From an uncultured Alphaproteobacteria bacterium (lineage in GTDB: Bacteria > Pseudomonadota > Alphaproteobacteria > RF32 > CAG-239): a DNA stretch of 64,000 bases. Location of the stretch: NCBI GenBank assembly GCA_949493535.1, contig CASZWJ010000001.1, forward strand, positions 1-64,000, given 5' to 3'. Both the position numbers and the translations under genes were made by a program. The notes beneath the pieces are model-generated. The model saw only the letters and a list, made by a program, of their open reading frames with translations, was not told the DNA's origin and did not search any database. This document shows, piece by piece, positions 26,459 through 35,594 of the stretch (positions are counted from its first letter, which is position 1; every line of letters begins with the position of its first letter).

Positions 26459-27223
26459 ATGGAATATACAAACATTTTGGCAGAAACAAGAGGAGCTGTC
26501 GGCATCATTACTTTGAACCGCCCCAAAGCGCTTAACGCAATTTGCGAATCCATGTTGCAGGAAGTGTCCGAACAAGTGCGGCTTTATGAGCAGGACGAAA
26601 CGATTGCCGCAATAGTCATCAAAGGCAGCGATAAAGCATTTGCCGCCGGAATCGACATTAAGGAACTGCAGGCAAAAGTAAGCATTAATCCGATTGAAGC
26701 TTTGGACAACACCTATAAATATTTTAAACAAATTGACGACTGCCGCAAGCCGATTATTGCCGCTGTTGCCGGATATGCTTTGGGAATCGGCTGCGAGTTG
26801 GCTTTGACATGTGACATTATCCTCGTTGCGGACAACGCCCGTTTCGGACAACCGGAAATCAGCCTCGGCGTCATCCCCGGATTTGGCGCGACTCAGCGGT
26901 TAACCAAAACCATCGGCAAATCAAAAACTATGGAAATGGTTTTGACAGGCCGCGCATTGAACGCTGAAGAAGCCGTGGCCTGCGGAATCGCTTCGCGTAT
27001 TGTCGCTTTGCCGGATTTGTTTGACGAAAGCCTGAAAACGGCTATGAGAATCGCCGCTTTGCCGCGTTATGCGATTATGCTGGCAAAAGATGCCATCAAG
27101 CAATCGTTTAACACCGGTTTAGAATCCGGCATTGATTATGAAAACAAAAACTGTAAAATCTGTTTGGGAACCAACGGTTTCAAGGAATCCCTCGAGCGTT
27201 TTATCGAAAAACGCGGCAAATAA
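26459..27223 (+). CDS. Enoyl-CoA hydratase/isomerase family protein
   Basis: Crotonase-fold enzyme of 254 residues that probably hydrates a 2-enoyl-CoA. The oxyanion-hole segment AFAAGIDIKEL, the first catalytic glutamate in GIGCELALTCD and the second in GQPEISLGVIPGFGATQRL are all present, as in true hydratases. Start is the ATG at 26459 following AGGA; the longer frame from 26444 uses TTG. The ech-rpsT-dnaA order is a common alphaproteobacterial arrangement, although no fatty acid degradation partners are nearby. Its physiological substrate is not indicated. Confidence 0.92.
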   Translation: MEYTNILAETRGAVGIITLNRPKALNAICESMLQEVSEQVRLYEQDETIAAIVIKGSDKAFAAGIDIKELQAKVSINPIEALDNTYKYFKQIDDCRKPIIAAVAGYALGIGCELALTCDIILVADNARFGQPEISLGVIPGFGATQRLTKTIGKSKTMEMVLTGRALNAEEAVACGIASRIVALPDLFDESLKTAMRIAALPRYAIMLAKDAIKQSFNTGLESGIDYENKNCKICLGTNGFKESLERFIEKRGK

Positions 27224-27336
27224 CAATATTTTAGCCGTTTTGGCAAAAATAATTATTGACTAAGCAAGGGTTTAGAGTTTATAACACATTACAAAAATTG
27301 AATTGTAATAACTTTTTAAGAACAGGATAAAGAGAT

Positions 27337-27597
27337 ATGGCCAATCATAAATCGGCAAAAACAAGAATTAACCGCAACAATAAAAGAGCCGTTATCAATG
27401 GCGCTCGCCGCAGCAGAGTCCGCACTTTTGTTAAAAAGGTTGAAGCTTTGATTGCTGACAAAAATAAAGAACAGGCTCAGGAAGCTTTCAGAGTTGCAGA
27501 ATCTGAATTGATGGTAGCCGTCCGCAAAGGCGTTTTCCACCTCAATACAGCTGCTCGTACCGTTTCGCGCCTTTCTAAAAAAATTAAAGCTCTCTAA
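27337..27597 (+). CDS. rpsT: 30S ribosomal protein S20
   Basis: Primary 16S rRNA-binding protein of the small subunit body. 86 residues, starting MANHKSAKTRINRNNKRAVI; the basic helical sequence and the conserved VFHLNTAARTVSRLSKKI C-terminus identify S20. Followed by a strong terminator and located just before the dnaA leader. Confidence 0.98.
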   Translation: MANHKSAKTRINRNNKRAVINGARRSRVRTFVKKVEALIADKNKEQAQEAFRVAESELMVAVRKGVFHLNTAARTVSRLSKKIKAL

Positions 27598-27624
27598 GCT
27601 TTATTTTTTAAGATAAAATCAGAA

Positions 27625-27677
27625 CACAAACCTAATGCCTCTTTAATCATATGAGGTATTTCGGTTTGTGTTTTTTT
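27625..27677 (+). terminator. Intrinsic terminator of rpsT
   Basis: CACAAACC (27625-27632) pairs with GGTTTGTG (27663-27670), with an inner stem AATGCCTC/GAGGTATT (one G-U pair), followed by seven T. This long stem separates rpsT from the dnaA region. Confidence 0.93.
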
Positions 27678-28248
27678 ATGCGTAAAACTAAGGAATCTGC
27701 GCGACTCTGTAAAAAATCTATGTCAAGCAATATAATTGCAATGTTCTTGAAATGTTCTGTTGTAATTATTTTTTTTGCCTTTAATATCCGAATCACTTTT
27801 TGAGAACACGATTTGTTCGAAAGTTAAAGCAGGCAAGCTTTAAAATTAAAACACGAAAAATATTTTTTAGTTATCCGAAGCCTCAAACGGGACTTTTATC
27901 AGAGACTTAAAAAATTTGATTTCGAGGGTGTTTTTCCGATTACGGAAGAATCCGGTTTTAAGAAAATAAAGCATAAACTTTACCTTTAACGGACAATCAT
28001 TCTTTAATTATTTTACCCCGAACAGGGAATAAATAATTATAGTAACCCGGCAAGGACTCAAAAACAGAAGTTTCGAGAGTTCAGGCCTGCAAGCAGAAGC
28101 GTTTTTAGGGAGAAAACAATTCTGCAGCCAAAGTAAAATGTCTGCTGAGCCTTTTCCGCAGCCGAGACATTTTATCAGCGGCAGCAAAGGCCGGGATTAG
28201 AGTTGTTATTAATTATTGAGTATTAATGAAAATGAATGGGGAGAGAAG
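27678..28248 (+). promoter_or_regulatory. About 570-base dnaA upstream/leader region without a supported gene
   Basis: No supported coding sequence here. Five GANTC sites occur at 27693, 27703, 27790, 27948 and 28055. I found only one degenerate DnaA-box-like match (TTATCCGAA near 27873) and no cluster, so this is not a convincing replication origin. The 3' part contains a strong hairpin (28135-28173) before the dnaA ribosome site. The region probably holds the dnaA promoter(s) and a long untranslated leader, as known for Caulobacter dnaA. Confidence 0.5.
28135..28173 (+). promoter_or_regulatory. Stem-loop in the dnaA leader
   Basis: AAAATGTC (28135-28142) pairs with GACATTTT (28166-28173) and the inner GCTG (28144-28147) with CAGC (28159-28162). 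It lies about 75 bases before the dnaA ATG. It could control transcription read-through or mRNA stability; the role is inferred. Confidence 0.5.
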
Positions 28249-29691
28249 ATGGCTGAAGAAGCAATAAACAACGAAAATTCTGTTCACGACCAATGGGGAC
28301 AGATTTGCAGCCAATTAAAAGTTGAAGTCGGCGAAACCGCTTTTGACAGCTGGTTGAAACCGCTGACGCTGGGTTCTTTCAATGACGGCGTCATGAATAT
28401 CTGCGTTCCGACACGTTTCATGAGAAACTGGGTTATCACTCATTACAGCGACCGCATTCATAAAATCTGGGAAAAGAAGAATCCTGAAATTAAGAGCGTC
28501 AACTTTGTCGTTCAAGCCGTTAATGATGAAGCAAAAGGCTTATACAACCCGACCTGCCGTTCTCTTTTAAAAAAGATTACCTCGACTCCGGCTCCGAGCA
28601 ATATTTATCAGTCTGGAGCCAATTCTCTGGCCGCCAATATCAATGAAACCTTTTCGAATAACGACCCCTTATCGGTTCCGTTAAATCCGCAGTTCACGTT
28701 TGACAATTTTGTTGTCGGCAAAACTAATGAATTTGCATATGCCGCAGCGCGTAAGGTCGCCGAATCCCGCAATGTTTCTTTCAACCCGCTGTTCTTATAC
28801 TCCGGCGTCGGCTTGGGCAAAACACACCTGATGCATGCAATTGCCTGGCACATCAAGCAGCAGGACCCGACCCGCAATATTGTTTATCTTTCCGCTGAAA
28901 AGTTTATGTACAAATTTGTTCGCGCTCTCCGTTATAAAGATACAACCGCGTTCAAAGAGCAGTTCCGTTCCGTTGATGTTTTGATGGTTGATGACGTTCA
29001 ATTCATGGGCGGCAAAGATACAACTCAGGAAGAATTCTTCTACACCTTTAATTCTTTGATTGAAGAAGGGCGTCAGATTATCATTTCCGCAGACAAATCT
29101 CCGGCAGATCTGGAAGGAATCGAAAACCGCCTGAAATCCCGCCTCGGTTGCGGACTGGTGGCAGACATCCACCCGACAGATTTTGATTTGCGCATCGGAA
29201 TCCTTGAAAACAAAGCTCGCCAGCTCGGCGTTGAACTACCGACTAAAGTTTCTGAATTTTTAGCTCAGAAAATAAGTTCGAACATTCGCGAGCTTGAAGG
29301 CGCTCTCCGCCGCGTAATTGCCCATTCACAGCTGCTTTCAGACAAAGAGATTACGTTGGATATGACTCAGGATGTTTTGAAAGATATGCTGCGCTCTTAT
29401 GACAAACGCACGACGATTGACGAGATTCAGAAAAAAGTGGCTGAACATTTCAATATTTCGGTTAAAGAAATGCAGTCTTCCCGCCGCGCCCGCACCGTTG
29501 CTCGCCCGCGCCAGATTGCAATGTATTTGGCCAAACAGTTAACCTCCCGTTCTTTACCGGAAATCGGACGTAAATTTGACCGTGACCACACAACGGTTAT
29601 GCATGCCGTCCGCAAGGTTGAAGAACTGATCGTGGAAGATACCGGTTTGGCAGAGGATGTTGATGCTTTGAGAAGAGTTCTCGAAGGTTAA
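28249..29691 (+). CDS. dnaA: Chromosomal replication initiator protein DnaA
   Basis: AAA+ initiator that binds DnaA boxes and opens the origin. Four-domain layout: N-terminal domain I (VHDQWGQICSQLKVEVGETAFDSWL), a short linker, the AAA+ core with Walker A SGVGLGKTHL and Walker B VLMVDDVQF, and domain IV with the DNA-binding signature GRKFDRDHTTVMHAVRKVEE. Start is the ATG at 28249 after GGGGAGAG; the TTG at 28216 lacks a ribosome site. Length 480 is normal. An intrinsic terminator follows, so dnaN has its own promoter or relies on read-through. Confidence 0.98.
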   Translation: MAEEAINNENSVHDQWGQICSQLKVEVGETAFDSWLKPLTLGSFNDGVMNICVPTRFMRNWVITHYSDRIHKIWEKKNPEIKSVNFVVQAVNDEAKGLYNPTCRSLLKKITSTPAPSNIYQSGANSLAANINETFSNNDPLSVPLNPQFTFDNFVVGKTNEFAYAAARKVAESRNVSFNPLFLYSGVGLGKTHLMHAIAWHIKQQDPTRNIVYLSAEKFMYKFVRALRYKDTTAFKEQFRSVDVLMVDDVQFMGGKDTTQEEFFYTFNSLIEEGRQIIISADKSPADLEGIENRLKSRLGCGLVADIHPTDFDLRIGILENKARQLGVELPTKVSEFLAQKISSNIRELEGALRRVIAHSQLLSDKEITLDMTQDVLKDMLRSYDKRTTIDEIQKKVAEHFNISVKEMQSSRRARTVARPRQIAMYLAKQLTSRSLPEIGRKFDRDHTTVMHAVRKVEELIVEDTGLAEDVDALRRVLEG

Positions 29692-29710
29692 TTTTCTCAA
29701 TCAGCTTAAA

Positions 29711-29742
29711 AATCTCCCGAATGTTATTCGGGAGATTTTTTT
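29711..29742 (+). terminator. Intrinsic terminator of dnaA
   Basis: AATCTCCCGAAT (29711-29722), loop GTT, ATTCGGGAGATT (29726-29737) and a following T-run of about six. Perfect 12-bp stem directly after the dnaA stop. Confidence 0.93.
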
Positions 29743-29862
29743 ATATGAAAAGCAATCCTTTTCACCGAAAAAGCTGTTGACGAATCGTTGTTTTATCTTC
29801 TGATTTTATAAGTTTATGCTATGATACGGAACAGATATAATTTAATTTGATGGTATAAAAAA

Positions 29863-30981
29863 ATGAAATTTACAATTGAACGTGCAAATCTTTTGAAAAC
29901 TCTGAGCCATGTACAGAGCATTGTTGAAAAAAGAAACACTATTCCGGTCTTGTCCAATGTCAGAATCGAAGCCATGGAAGACGGCATCAGCTTTAAAGCA
30001 ACCGATATGGATACGGAAATCACAGAAATCGTCGACGCAAAAACTATTGAGACCGGCGCAACCACTGCTCCGGCACATATGTTATACGACATTGTCCGCA
30101 AGCTTTCCGACGGTTCTGACGTTGAAATTACTTTTCCTGACGAAAAAGGCCAACTGACTATCGCTTCCGGTCGTTCCAAATTTTCATTGTCGACAATCGG
30201 CGTTGAAGACTTCCCGGTCATTTCCGGCGACAAGCTTCCTGTTAATTTCGTTATGGAAAAAGAAGAACTTAAAGATGTTATTGACCGTACGAAATTTGCC
30301 GTTTCAACAGAAGAAACCCGTTATTATCTGAACGGCGTTTATATGCACGCGAAAAAAGAAGGCGATGCCAAAGTTTTGCGCGTGGTTGCAACTGACGGAC
30401 ACCGTTTGGCCTGTGTCGAATCCCCCCTGCCGAAAGGCGCTGAAGATTTGGCCGGCGTAATTGTTCCGCGCAAAACGATTACCGAAATCCGCAAATTGCT
30501 GGACGACAACAATGCGGACCATATTACGGTTTCGATGTCTGAAAACAAAGTCCGTTTTGCTTTTGAAGATATTACGCTGACCTCAAAACTCATTGACGGC
30601 ACTTATCCTGATTATGAACGCGTTATCCCGACAGATAATGACAAGAATTTGGAACTCGGCGTTAAAGAGCTTTCTTCTGCCGTTGACCGCGTTTCCGTTG
30701 TTGCCGAAAGAACCCGCGCCATTAAAATGATTACGGGCACCGCCAAAGTAACGATTACGACGTCCAGCCCTGATTTAGGTTCCGCTCAAGAAGAACTGGA
30801 AGCAAAATATGAGGGCGAATCGGTTGAAATCGGGTACAACTTCCGTTACCTGTTAGATATTTTGAATGAAGTTAAAGGCGATACCGTCCGCATTTCTTTT
30901 GCAGATGCTTCATCTCCTTCCGTTATTCATGATACAACAGACTCCAGCGCTATTTATGTTTTGATGCCGATGAGAGTTTAA
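29863..30981 (+). CDS. dnaN: DNA polymerase III beta subunit (sliding clamp)
   Basis: Ring-shaped processivity clamp. 372 residues with the three-fold repeated clamp domains; recognisable segments are MKFTIERANLLKTLSHVQSI, the central RYYLNGVYMHAKK and TDGHRLACVE, and the C-terminal YVLMPMRV that closes the partner-binding pocket. Located between dnaA and recF, 12 bases before recF, so dnaN-recF are likely co-transcribed. Confidence 0.98.
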   Translation: MKFTIERANLLKTLSHVQSIVEKRNTIPVLSNVRIEAMEDGISFKATDMDTEITEIVDAKTIETGATTAPAHMLYDIVRKLSDGSDVEITFPDEKGQLTIASGRSKFSLSTIGVEDFPVISGDKLPVNFVMEKEELKDVIDRTKFAVSTEETRYYLNGVYMHAKKEGDAKVLRVVATDGHRLACVESPLPKGAEDLAGVIVPRKTITEIRKLLDDNNADHITVSMSENKVRFAFEDITLTSKLIDGTYPDYERVIPTDNDKNLELGVKELSSAVDRVSVVAERTRAIKMITGTAKVTITTSSPDLGSAQEELEAKYEGESVEIGYNFRYLLDILNEVKGDTVRISFADASSPSVIHDTTDSSAIYVLMPMRV

Positions 30982-30993
30982 GCCGGAATAAAA

Positions 30994-32211
30994 ATGGATA
31001 ATTTAGCCTTAAATCTACAGGTTAACAACAGCATAAAGTCAGGCGTTACGCGTCTGACTTTAACTGATTTTAGGAATTATCAGTTTTTACGCATAAATGC
31101 CGAACTCAGCCCGATTGTCATTACCGGCGAAAACGGCAGCGGCAAGACCAATATTTTAGAGGCGATTTCTTTTTTAACGCCCGGCAGAGGATTGAGAGCC
31201 GCAAGGCTTGCCGATATCCGCCGCATTACGCCGGCTTTGGTCAGCGACGAATATGCCCCGACCGAAATATCAAATACGAGTTGGGCCGTCTCCTCAACGA
31301 TTCAAAAAGGCGGCGAAGAATTTGAAATCGGGACGGCGGTTGAAAAATCTGCCAGAGAAACCAACGAAAATGATATTCGCAGTTTCGAGCGAAGAATCGT
31401 TAAAATTGACGGCAGCAAAATTTCTTCCCAGTCTGAACTCGGAAAATATATTTCTGCCGTTTGGCTGACTCCTCAAATGGACCGGCTGTTTCGCGGCGGC
31501 TCTCAGCCAAGGCGCAGCTTTCTTGACCGGCTGGTTTATGCTTTTGATGTTGAACACGCCAAACGAACGGCTAATTTCGAACACCTTTACCGCGAGTGGT
31601 ATCAGCTTTTGAAGAACGGTTCTAAAGACAACCACTGGCTTTTGCCTCTGGAAGAAAATATGGCTTCTCTGGGTGTTGCCATTGCAGCCGCCCGCCGCGA
31701 GCAGATTGCCAAACTCAACACATTTATTGAGCATGAGCCGGACGACGTTTTTCCGAGCGTGATGTTAGAACTTGACGGTTTAATTGAAAAAATGCTGGAT
31801 AAAATGCCAGCAATCGAAGTTGAAGACTTTTATAAAAACCGCCTGAAAGAACAACGTAAAAACGTGTTGTTTAACGAGAATATCGACGGTGTTAACAGAA
31901 CTGATTTTAAGGTTTATTACCGCAAAAAACATATGCCGGCGGAACTCTGCTCCACCGGCGAGCAAAAGTCTCTGCTGGTCAGCATTATTTTGGCGCAAAC
32001 CAAATCGCAAACCCTGCATCAGGGCTTTGCGCCGGTTATGCTGCTTGACGAGGTTGTTGCACATTTGGACGATCTTAAACGCGAAGCATTGATTGAAAAA
32101 ATCAGGGATTTAAAAGTTCAGGCCTGGATTACGTCAACGAATCCCGAGTTATTTGCCTCTCTAAAAAACAGCGCTATGTTTTTTGAAGTTAAAAATAATA
32201 AAGTTGAATAA
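30994..32211 (+). CDS. recF: DNA replication and repair protein RecF
   Basis: SMC-like ATPase that helps load RecA at gaps. Walker A ITGENGSGKTNILEA (near residue 43), signature STGEQKSLLVSIIL and Walker B VMLLDEVVAHLD are all present. The N-terminal DFRNYQFLRINAELSP is typical. Length 405 is slightly longer than E. coli RecF. Terminated by a strong bidirectional hairpin. gyrB, its usual downstream neighbour, lies about 10 kb away in the opposite orientation. Confidence 0.96.
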   Translation: MDNLALNLQVNNSIKSGVTRLTLTDFRNYQFLRINAELSPIVITGENGSGKTNILEAISFLTPGRGLRAARLADIRRITPALVSDEYAPTEISNTSWAVSSTIQKGGEEFEIGTAVEKSARETNENDIRSFERRIVKIDGSKISSQSELGKYISAVWLTPQMDRLFRGGSQPRRSFLDRLVYAFDVEHAKRTANFEHLYREWYQLLKNGSKDNHWLLPLEENMASLGVAIAAARREQIAKLNTFIEHEPDDVFPSVMLELDGLIEKMLDKMPAIEVEDFYKNRLKEQRKNVLFNENIDGVNRTDFKVYYRKKHMPAELCSTGEQKSLLVSIILAQTKSQTLHQGFAPVMLLDEVVAHLDDLKREALIEKIRDLKVQAWITSTNPELFASLKNSAMFFEVKNNKVE

Positions 32212-32212
32212 A

Positions 32213-32250
32213 AATAAAAGAGCCGTGACCCAAGGTCAGGCTCTTTTATT
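32213..32250. terminator. Bidirectional terminator between recF and the convergent gene
   Basis: AATAAAAGAGCC (32213-32224) pairs with GGCTCTTTTATT (32239-32250), with inner TGACC/GGTCA and a CAA loop. The A-run and T-run on either side allow it to stop transcription from both strands. Confidence 0.92.
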
Positions 32251-32263
32251 TGATTGAGTTATT

Positions 32264-32833
32264 TCAACCAACGTTGAGAATGTACAGTCCCAGATGCTTT
32301 TCATCCGGTTCGCTGTAAACCGCGAGGTTTTTCTTTGCGTTATAGACAGAATACAAATCCTTCCCGTCATGCTGTATCTTATCTGCCGCCCAAAAAATCC
32401 CTTCGGGAATTTCCGAGAGTCCGCAACGCACCAGCGCATCCGAAACGACTTGCAATTGTCCGGGCAGAAGATATTGCTCTTCCCTTGAGGGCAGACGAAA
32501 ATAAAACGGCCCCAGCGATGTTCCCGAAATAAATTTTTCAGCCTCAGCATAACTGCCAAGCTCGTACATAATCCGAGAAGATACGATAATATCGTCGTTC
32601 AGCCAGATGCCGAAATGTTCAAATTCGGGATCATGAATATCAAGCTCTTCCAAATTGTCTGCCGAAGCTCCGTCATTATTGATAAACCAGCCCGGCTGAT
32701 GCCTTGTACACAGCCAACGGCGAGCCACATTGCGATAATACCCTTTTTTAAAATTTTCGACATCACTCAGAGACAGATTTTGCATATCCATAAGTTGAAC
32801 AATCTGCCTCAAGGTTTCATTTTTTCTTTTCAT
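32264..32833 (-). CDS. Unknown soluble protein
   Basis: Not recognised. Start ATG at 32833 is chosen because it follows a hydrophobic read-through that would otherwise begin at a TTG with no ribosome site; the choice is uncertain. About 189 residues with many aromatic and acidic positions (FINNDGASADNLEELDIHD, GPFYFRLPSREEQYLLPGQL). No signal peptide, no membrane helix and no catalytic motif that I can name. It shares the bidirectional terminator with recF and lies just downstream of the ABC exporter gene, so it may be in that transcript. Confidence 0.6.
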   Translation of the reverse strand: MKRKNETLRQIVQLMDMQNLSLSDVENFKKGYYRNVARRWLCTRHQPGWFINNDGASADNLEELDIHDPEFEHFGIWLNDDIIVSSRIMYELGSYAEAEKFISGTSLGPFYFRLPSREEQYLLPGQLQVVSDALVRCGLSEIPEGIFWAADKIQHDGKDLYSVYNAKKNLAVYSEPDEKHLGLYILNVG

Positions 32834-32905
32834 AACAAAAAAATTAAGGATTAAAAATACGTGAATTGGCAGCAGTATACCAGAAAAAAAGGATAAATTC
32901 AATAT

Positions 32906-34669
32906 TTAGGATTTATCTTTATTTATGCCGACAAAACCGTCTGCCTGCATGTTATACAATTTGTAGTAAACACCCTTTTTACGCAGCAAAGAGGCGTGCG
33001 TTCCCTGCTCGACAATTTGCCCTTTGTCAAAAACCAGAATCCTGTCCATCTCGCGCAGAGTAGACAGGCGGTGCGCTATAGCAATGACCGTTTTGTTTTT
33101 CATTAAATTGCTCAAAGATTTTTGAATATGTTTTTCGCTCTTGCTGTCCAATGCAGAAGTTGCTTCGTCAAACACAAGAATCGGCGCGTCCTTTAATATT
33201 GCCCGCGCAATAGCTATCCTTTGGCGTTCGCCGCCGGACAAAACAACGCCGCGATCACCCACCCTCGTTTGGTAAGCATCGGGAAATTTGCAGATAAACT
33301 CGTCTGCGGCCGCTTTTTTGGCTGCGGCATAAATTTCCTTTTCGGTTGCCGAAGTGCGGCCGTAACGGATATTTTCATATAACGACCGGTTAAATAAGCA
33401 AACGTCTTGCGGAATGGTCGCGATTGCCTTATGCAGAGAATCCTGCTTCATCTCGCGAATATCGGTTCCGTTAATCTTAATCGCCCCGTCCGTCACGTCA
33501 AAATAACGTGCCAACAATTTGATGAAAGTCGATTTTCCGCCGCCGGAAGAACCGACCAGACCGATTTTTTCGCCGGCACGGATTGTCAAATTCAAATCGC
33601 TGAAAATACGATTACGGTTTTTGTAAGCAAAACCGACATTCTCAAAGGTTATTTCCGCATTGCGGAAAGAAAGACTCTTTGCTTTCGGAGAATCGACAAT
33701 TTCCGGCTCAACGGCTAAGGTTTCCAAAGCAGACGTTATCTTGCCGAAAACGCGCAACAGATTATTATAAGACCAAGTAATATTGAAAATGGTTCCGCCC
33801 ATAGTCATAAACAGCGTATTAACAAAAATGAAATCCGCCGCAGATAAAATGCCTTTTGAAAAAAGCCAGACGCTATACAGCATAAACGCGAAAAAGGAGA
33901 AAACAACCGTCGTGTGCTGAATGAGAATGACCCGCCCTTGCCCGAACTGTTCTTTGCTTTCGGTTTTGCGCAGCAGACGCAGCGCTTTCAACAAATTCAG
34001 CCGCTCGAAGCGGAAATTGGCAAAACTTTTAATTTCACTGTAATTAGCAATAGAATCGACAATCATCCCATTGGCGCGGCTCTGCTCATCTCCGGTTGCT
34101 TTTGACAAACGATTGACTTTTTTTCCCAAATAAAATCCTAAAAAGATTACCAAAGTTCCCCACAATACAAATACGGGCGTCAGCCAAATGCTGACGGAAC
34201 TCAGCACAACCAAACCGACAATCACATAACCGAAACCCCAAGCGGCATCCATACTGCGCTCGACCAAATTGCAAACGCCGTTTTGCAGCTGCTGGACTTT
34301 ATTTGAAATATTGCCGGCCATTTCTTCGGTAAAAAAAGCAATCGAATGCTTGTTTACATAATCAAAAACATCGCGGATAACCAAAGTCCTGAGCTGGGGA
34401 ATAATGCGCGCCATGATAAAAAAGTTGCTGTTGGCAATAATTTGCCCGACAAACTGTAAAACAAATGCCATAAGGATACAGAACAGAATCCCCTGCCAAG
34501 CTTCAGGTTTGTCAGAAAAAGTGGAAACCGCATCATACAGTCTGGAAAAATAATACGGAACAAACTGTCGGCAAGTCTGGCCGGTTACCAGCAGAACGCC
34601 GATAGCAATTAAAAACCATTTAAAAATTTTTATATAATGCCAAACAAATTTATACGCCGTTTTTTCCAT
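32906..34669 (-). CDS. ABC exporter, fused membrane and ATPase domains
   Basis: Half-transporter of the MsbA/MDR type. Six membrane helices lie in the first 320 residues; the ATPase domain has Walker A VGSSGGGKSTF, Q-loop ATIPQDVCLFN, signature LSGGERQRIAIARAIL, Walker B ILVFDEATSALD and the switch histidine in AIAHRLSTL. Probably works as a homodimer exporting a lipid or drug; the cargo is unknown. Start is the ATG at 34669 (MEKTAYKF), which best fits the family; an ATG at 34726 is also in frame without a ribosome site. Confidence 0.92.
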   Translation of the reverse strand: MEKTAYKFVWHYIKIFKWFLIAIGVLLVTGQTCRQFVPYYFSRLYDAVSTFSDKPEAWQGILFCILMAFVLQFVGQIIANSNFFIMARIIPQLRTLVIRDVFDYVNKHSIAFFTEEMAGNISNKVQQLQNGVCNLVERSMDAAWGFGYVIVGLVVLSSVSIWLTPVFVLWGTLVIFLGFYLGKKVNRLSKATGDEQSRANGMIVDSIANYSEIKSFANFRFERLNLLKALRLLRKTESKEQFGQGRVILIQHTTVVFSFFAFMLYSVWLFSKGILSAADFIFVNTLFMTMGGTIFNITWSYNNLLRVFGKITSALETLAVEPEIVDSPKAKSLSFRNAEITFENVGFAYKNRNRIFSDLNLTIRAGEKIGLVGSSGGGKSTFIKLLARYFDVTDGAIKINGTDIREMKQDSLHKAIATIPQDVCLFNRSLYENIRYGRTSATEKEIYAAAKKAAADEFICKFPDAYQTRVGDRGVVLSGGERQRIAIARAILKDAPILVFDEATSALDSKSEKHIQKSLSNLMKNKTVIAIAHRLSTLREMDRILVFDKGQIVEQGTHASLLRKKGVYYKLYNMQADGFVGINKDKS

Positions 34670-34761
34670 ATGAATAATGCTTCTTGTTAACTCAAAATTG
34701 ACACAATACTGATATTGTAATATCATATTTTTAATTTTGACTCAAGATGTAAGGCAAAACA

Positions 34762-35175
34762 ATGGAAACACAGTACTATACCCTGATTGAAAAACAGGAC
34801 TTCTTTGAGATTATTGAAAACAAATACGGCGAACTGGCAATTTTTATTGATGCCCGCGAAGGCGCGCCGCTCAATCCTGTTTTGGAATTTGACGGAAAGA
34901 AAACCGCCTTGTTAAAACGCGACGGGCGTTTGGCCGTTAAACTTGATAATATTGACAAAGACACAAGAGAGCCTCTGGCCGAAGCCGAATTTTTAATGAT
35001 TGTCGAACTCAAAGGCAAAACCGTTGAACGCGTTTATGCCGTTCCGGTCGAAAATGTGGAAGAAATTGTTTTTGAAGGGCGCCAGACCAGAGCTGACGAA
35101 TTGGTTAAAGCCAAAAGCAAAGACGAAGTTCTCAAGAGTTTCGGCGCAATAAAATCTTGGGCCTGCGGCAAATAA
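34762..35175 (+). CDS. Unknown small acidic protein upstream of PTS genes
   Basis: Not recognised. 137 residues, soluble, beta-rich looking, with segments IENKYGELAIFIDAREGAPL and FLMIVELKGKTVERVYAVPV. It precedes the EIIA gene by 16 bases on the same strand, so it is probably part of the same transcript and could be linked to PTS-based regulation. In alphaproteobacteria hprK often occupies this neighbourhood; this protein shows no HprK Walker motif. Confidence 0.65.
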   Translation: METQYYTLIEKQDFFEIIENKYGELAIFIDAREGAPLNPVLEFDGKKTALLKRDGRLAVKLDNIDKDTREPLAEAEFLMIVELKGKTVERVYAVPVENVEEIVFEGRQTRADELVKAKSKDEVLKSFGAIKSWACGK

Positions 35176-35191
35176 GCAAAAGGATAAAAAA

Positions 35192-35590
35192 ATGATAGGA
35201 TTGGTTTTGGTTACTCACGGCAATCTGGCAGTAGAATTTGTTTCTGCCATGCAGCATGTTGTCGGCAAACAGGATCAGATTGAAGCGGTCTGCATCGGCC
35301 CGGAAGATGATATGGAAGTGCGCCGCGCGGAAATTCTAGAAAAAGTCGGAAAAGCAGATTCCGGCAGCGGCGTCGTTGTTTTGACGGACATGTTCGGCGG
35401 CACACCTTCCAATTTGGCAATTTCTATCATGTCACGTGCCAATGTCGAAATTCTGGCTGGCATGAATTTGCCCATGCTGATTAAAATTGCCTCCCTGCGC
35501 AAAGAAAAGAACCTGAAGGATACGGTCGAAGGCGCTCAGGAAGCCGGAAAAAAATATATTAACGTCGCATCACAATTATTGGGAATGTAA
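35192..35590 (+). CDS. PTS fructose/mannose-type EIIA protein
   Basis: Small phosphocarrier of the EIIA-Man family. The phosphorylated histidine is H9 in LVLVTHGNLA, and VVVLTDMFGGTPSNLAI is the second family motif. No membrane EIIB/C/D permease is present, so it belongs to the regulatory PTS common in alphaproteobacteria rather than to sugar uptake. It receives phosphate from the HPr encoded next to it. Length 132 is normal for an isolated EIIA. Confidence 0.93.
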   Translation: MIGLVLVTHGNLAVEFVSAMQHVVGKQDQIEAVCIGPEDDMEVRRAEILEKVGKADSGSGVVVLTDMFGGTPSNLAISIMSRANVEILAGMNLPMLIKIASLRKEKNLKDTVEGAQEAGKKYINVASQLLGM

Positions 35591-35594
35591 AAAA

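Noticed and set aside
27678..27803. 41-codon ORF starting in the T-tract of the rpsT terminator
   Set aside because: No ribosome site, starts inside the terminator tail, low-complexity hydrophobic end; probably chance.
27598..28248. Replication origin upstream of dnaA
   Set aside because: Only one degenerate DnaA-box-like sequence was found and no AT-rich repeat array; gene position alone is not enough.
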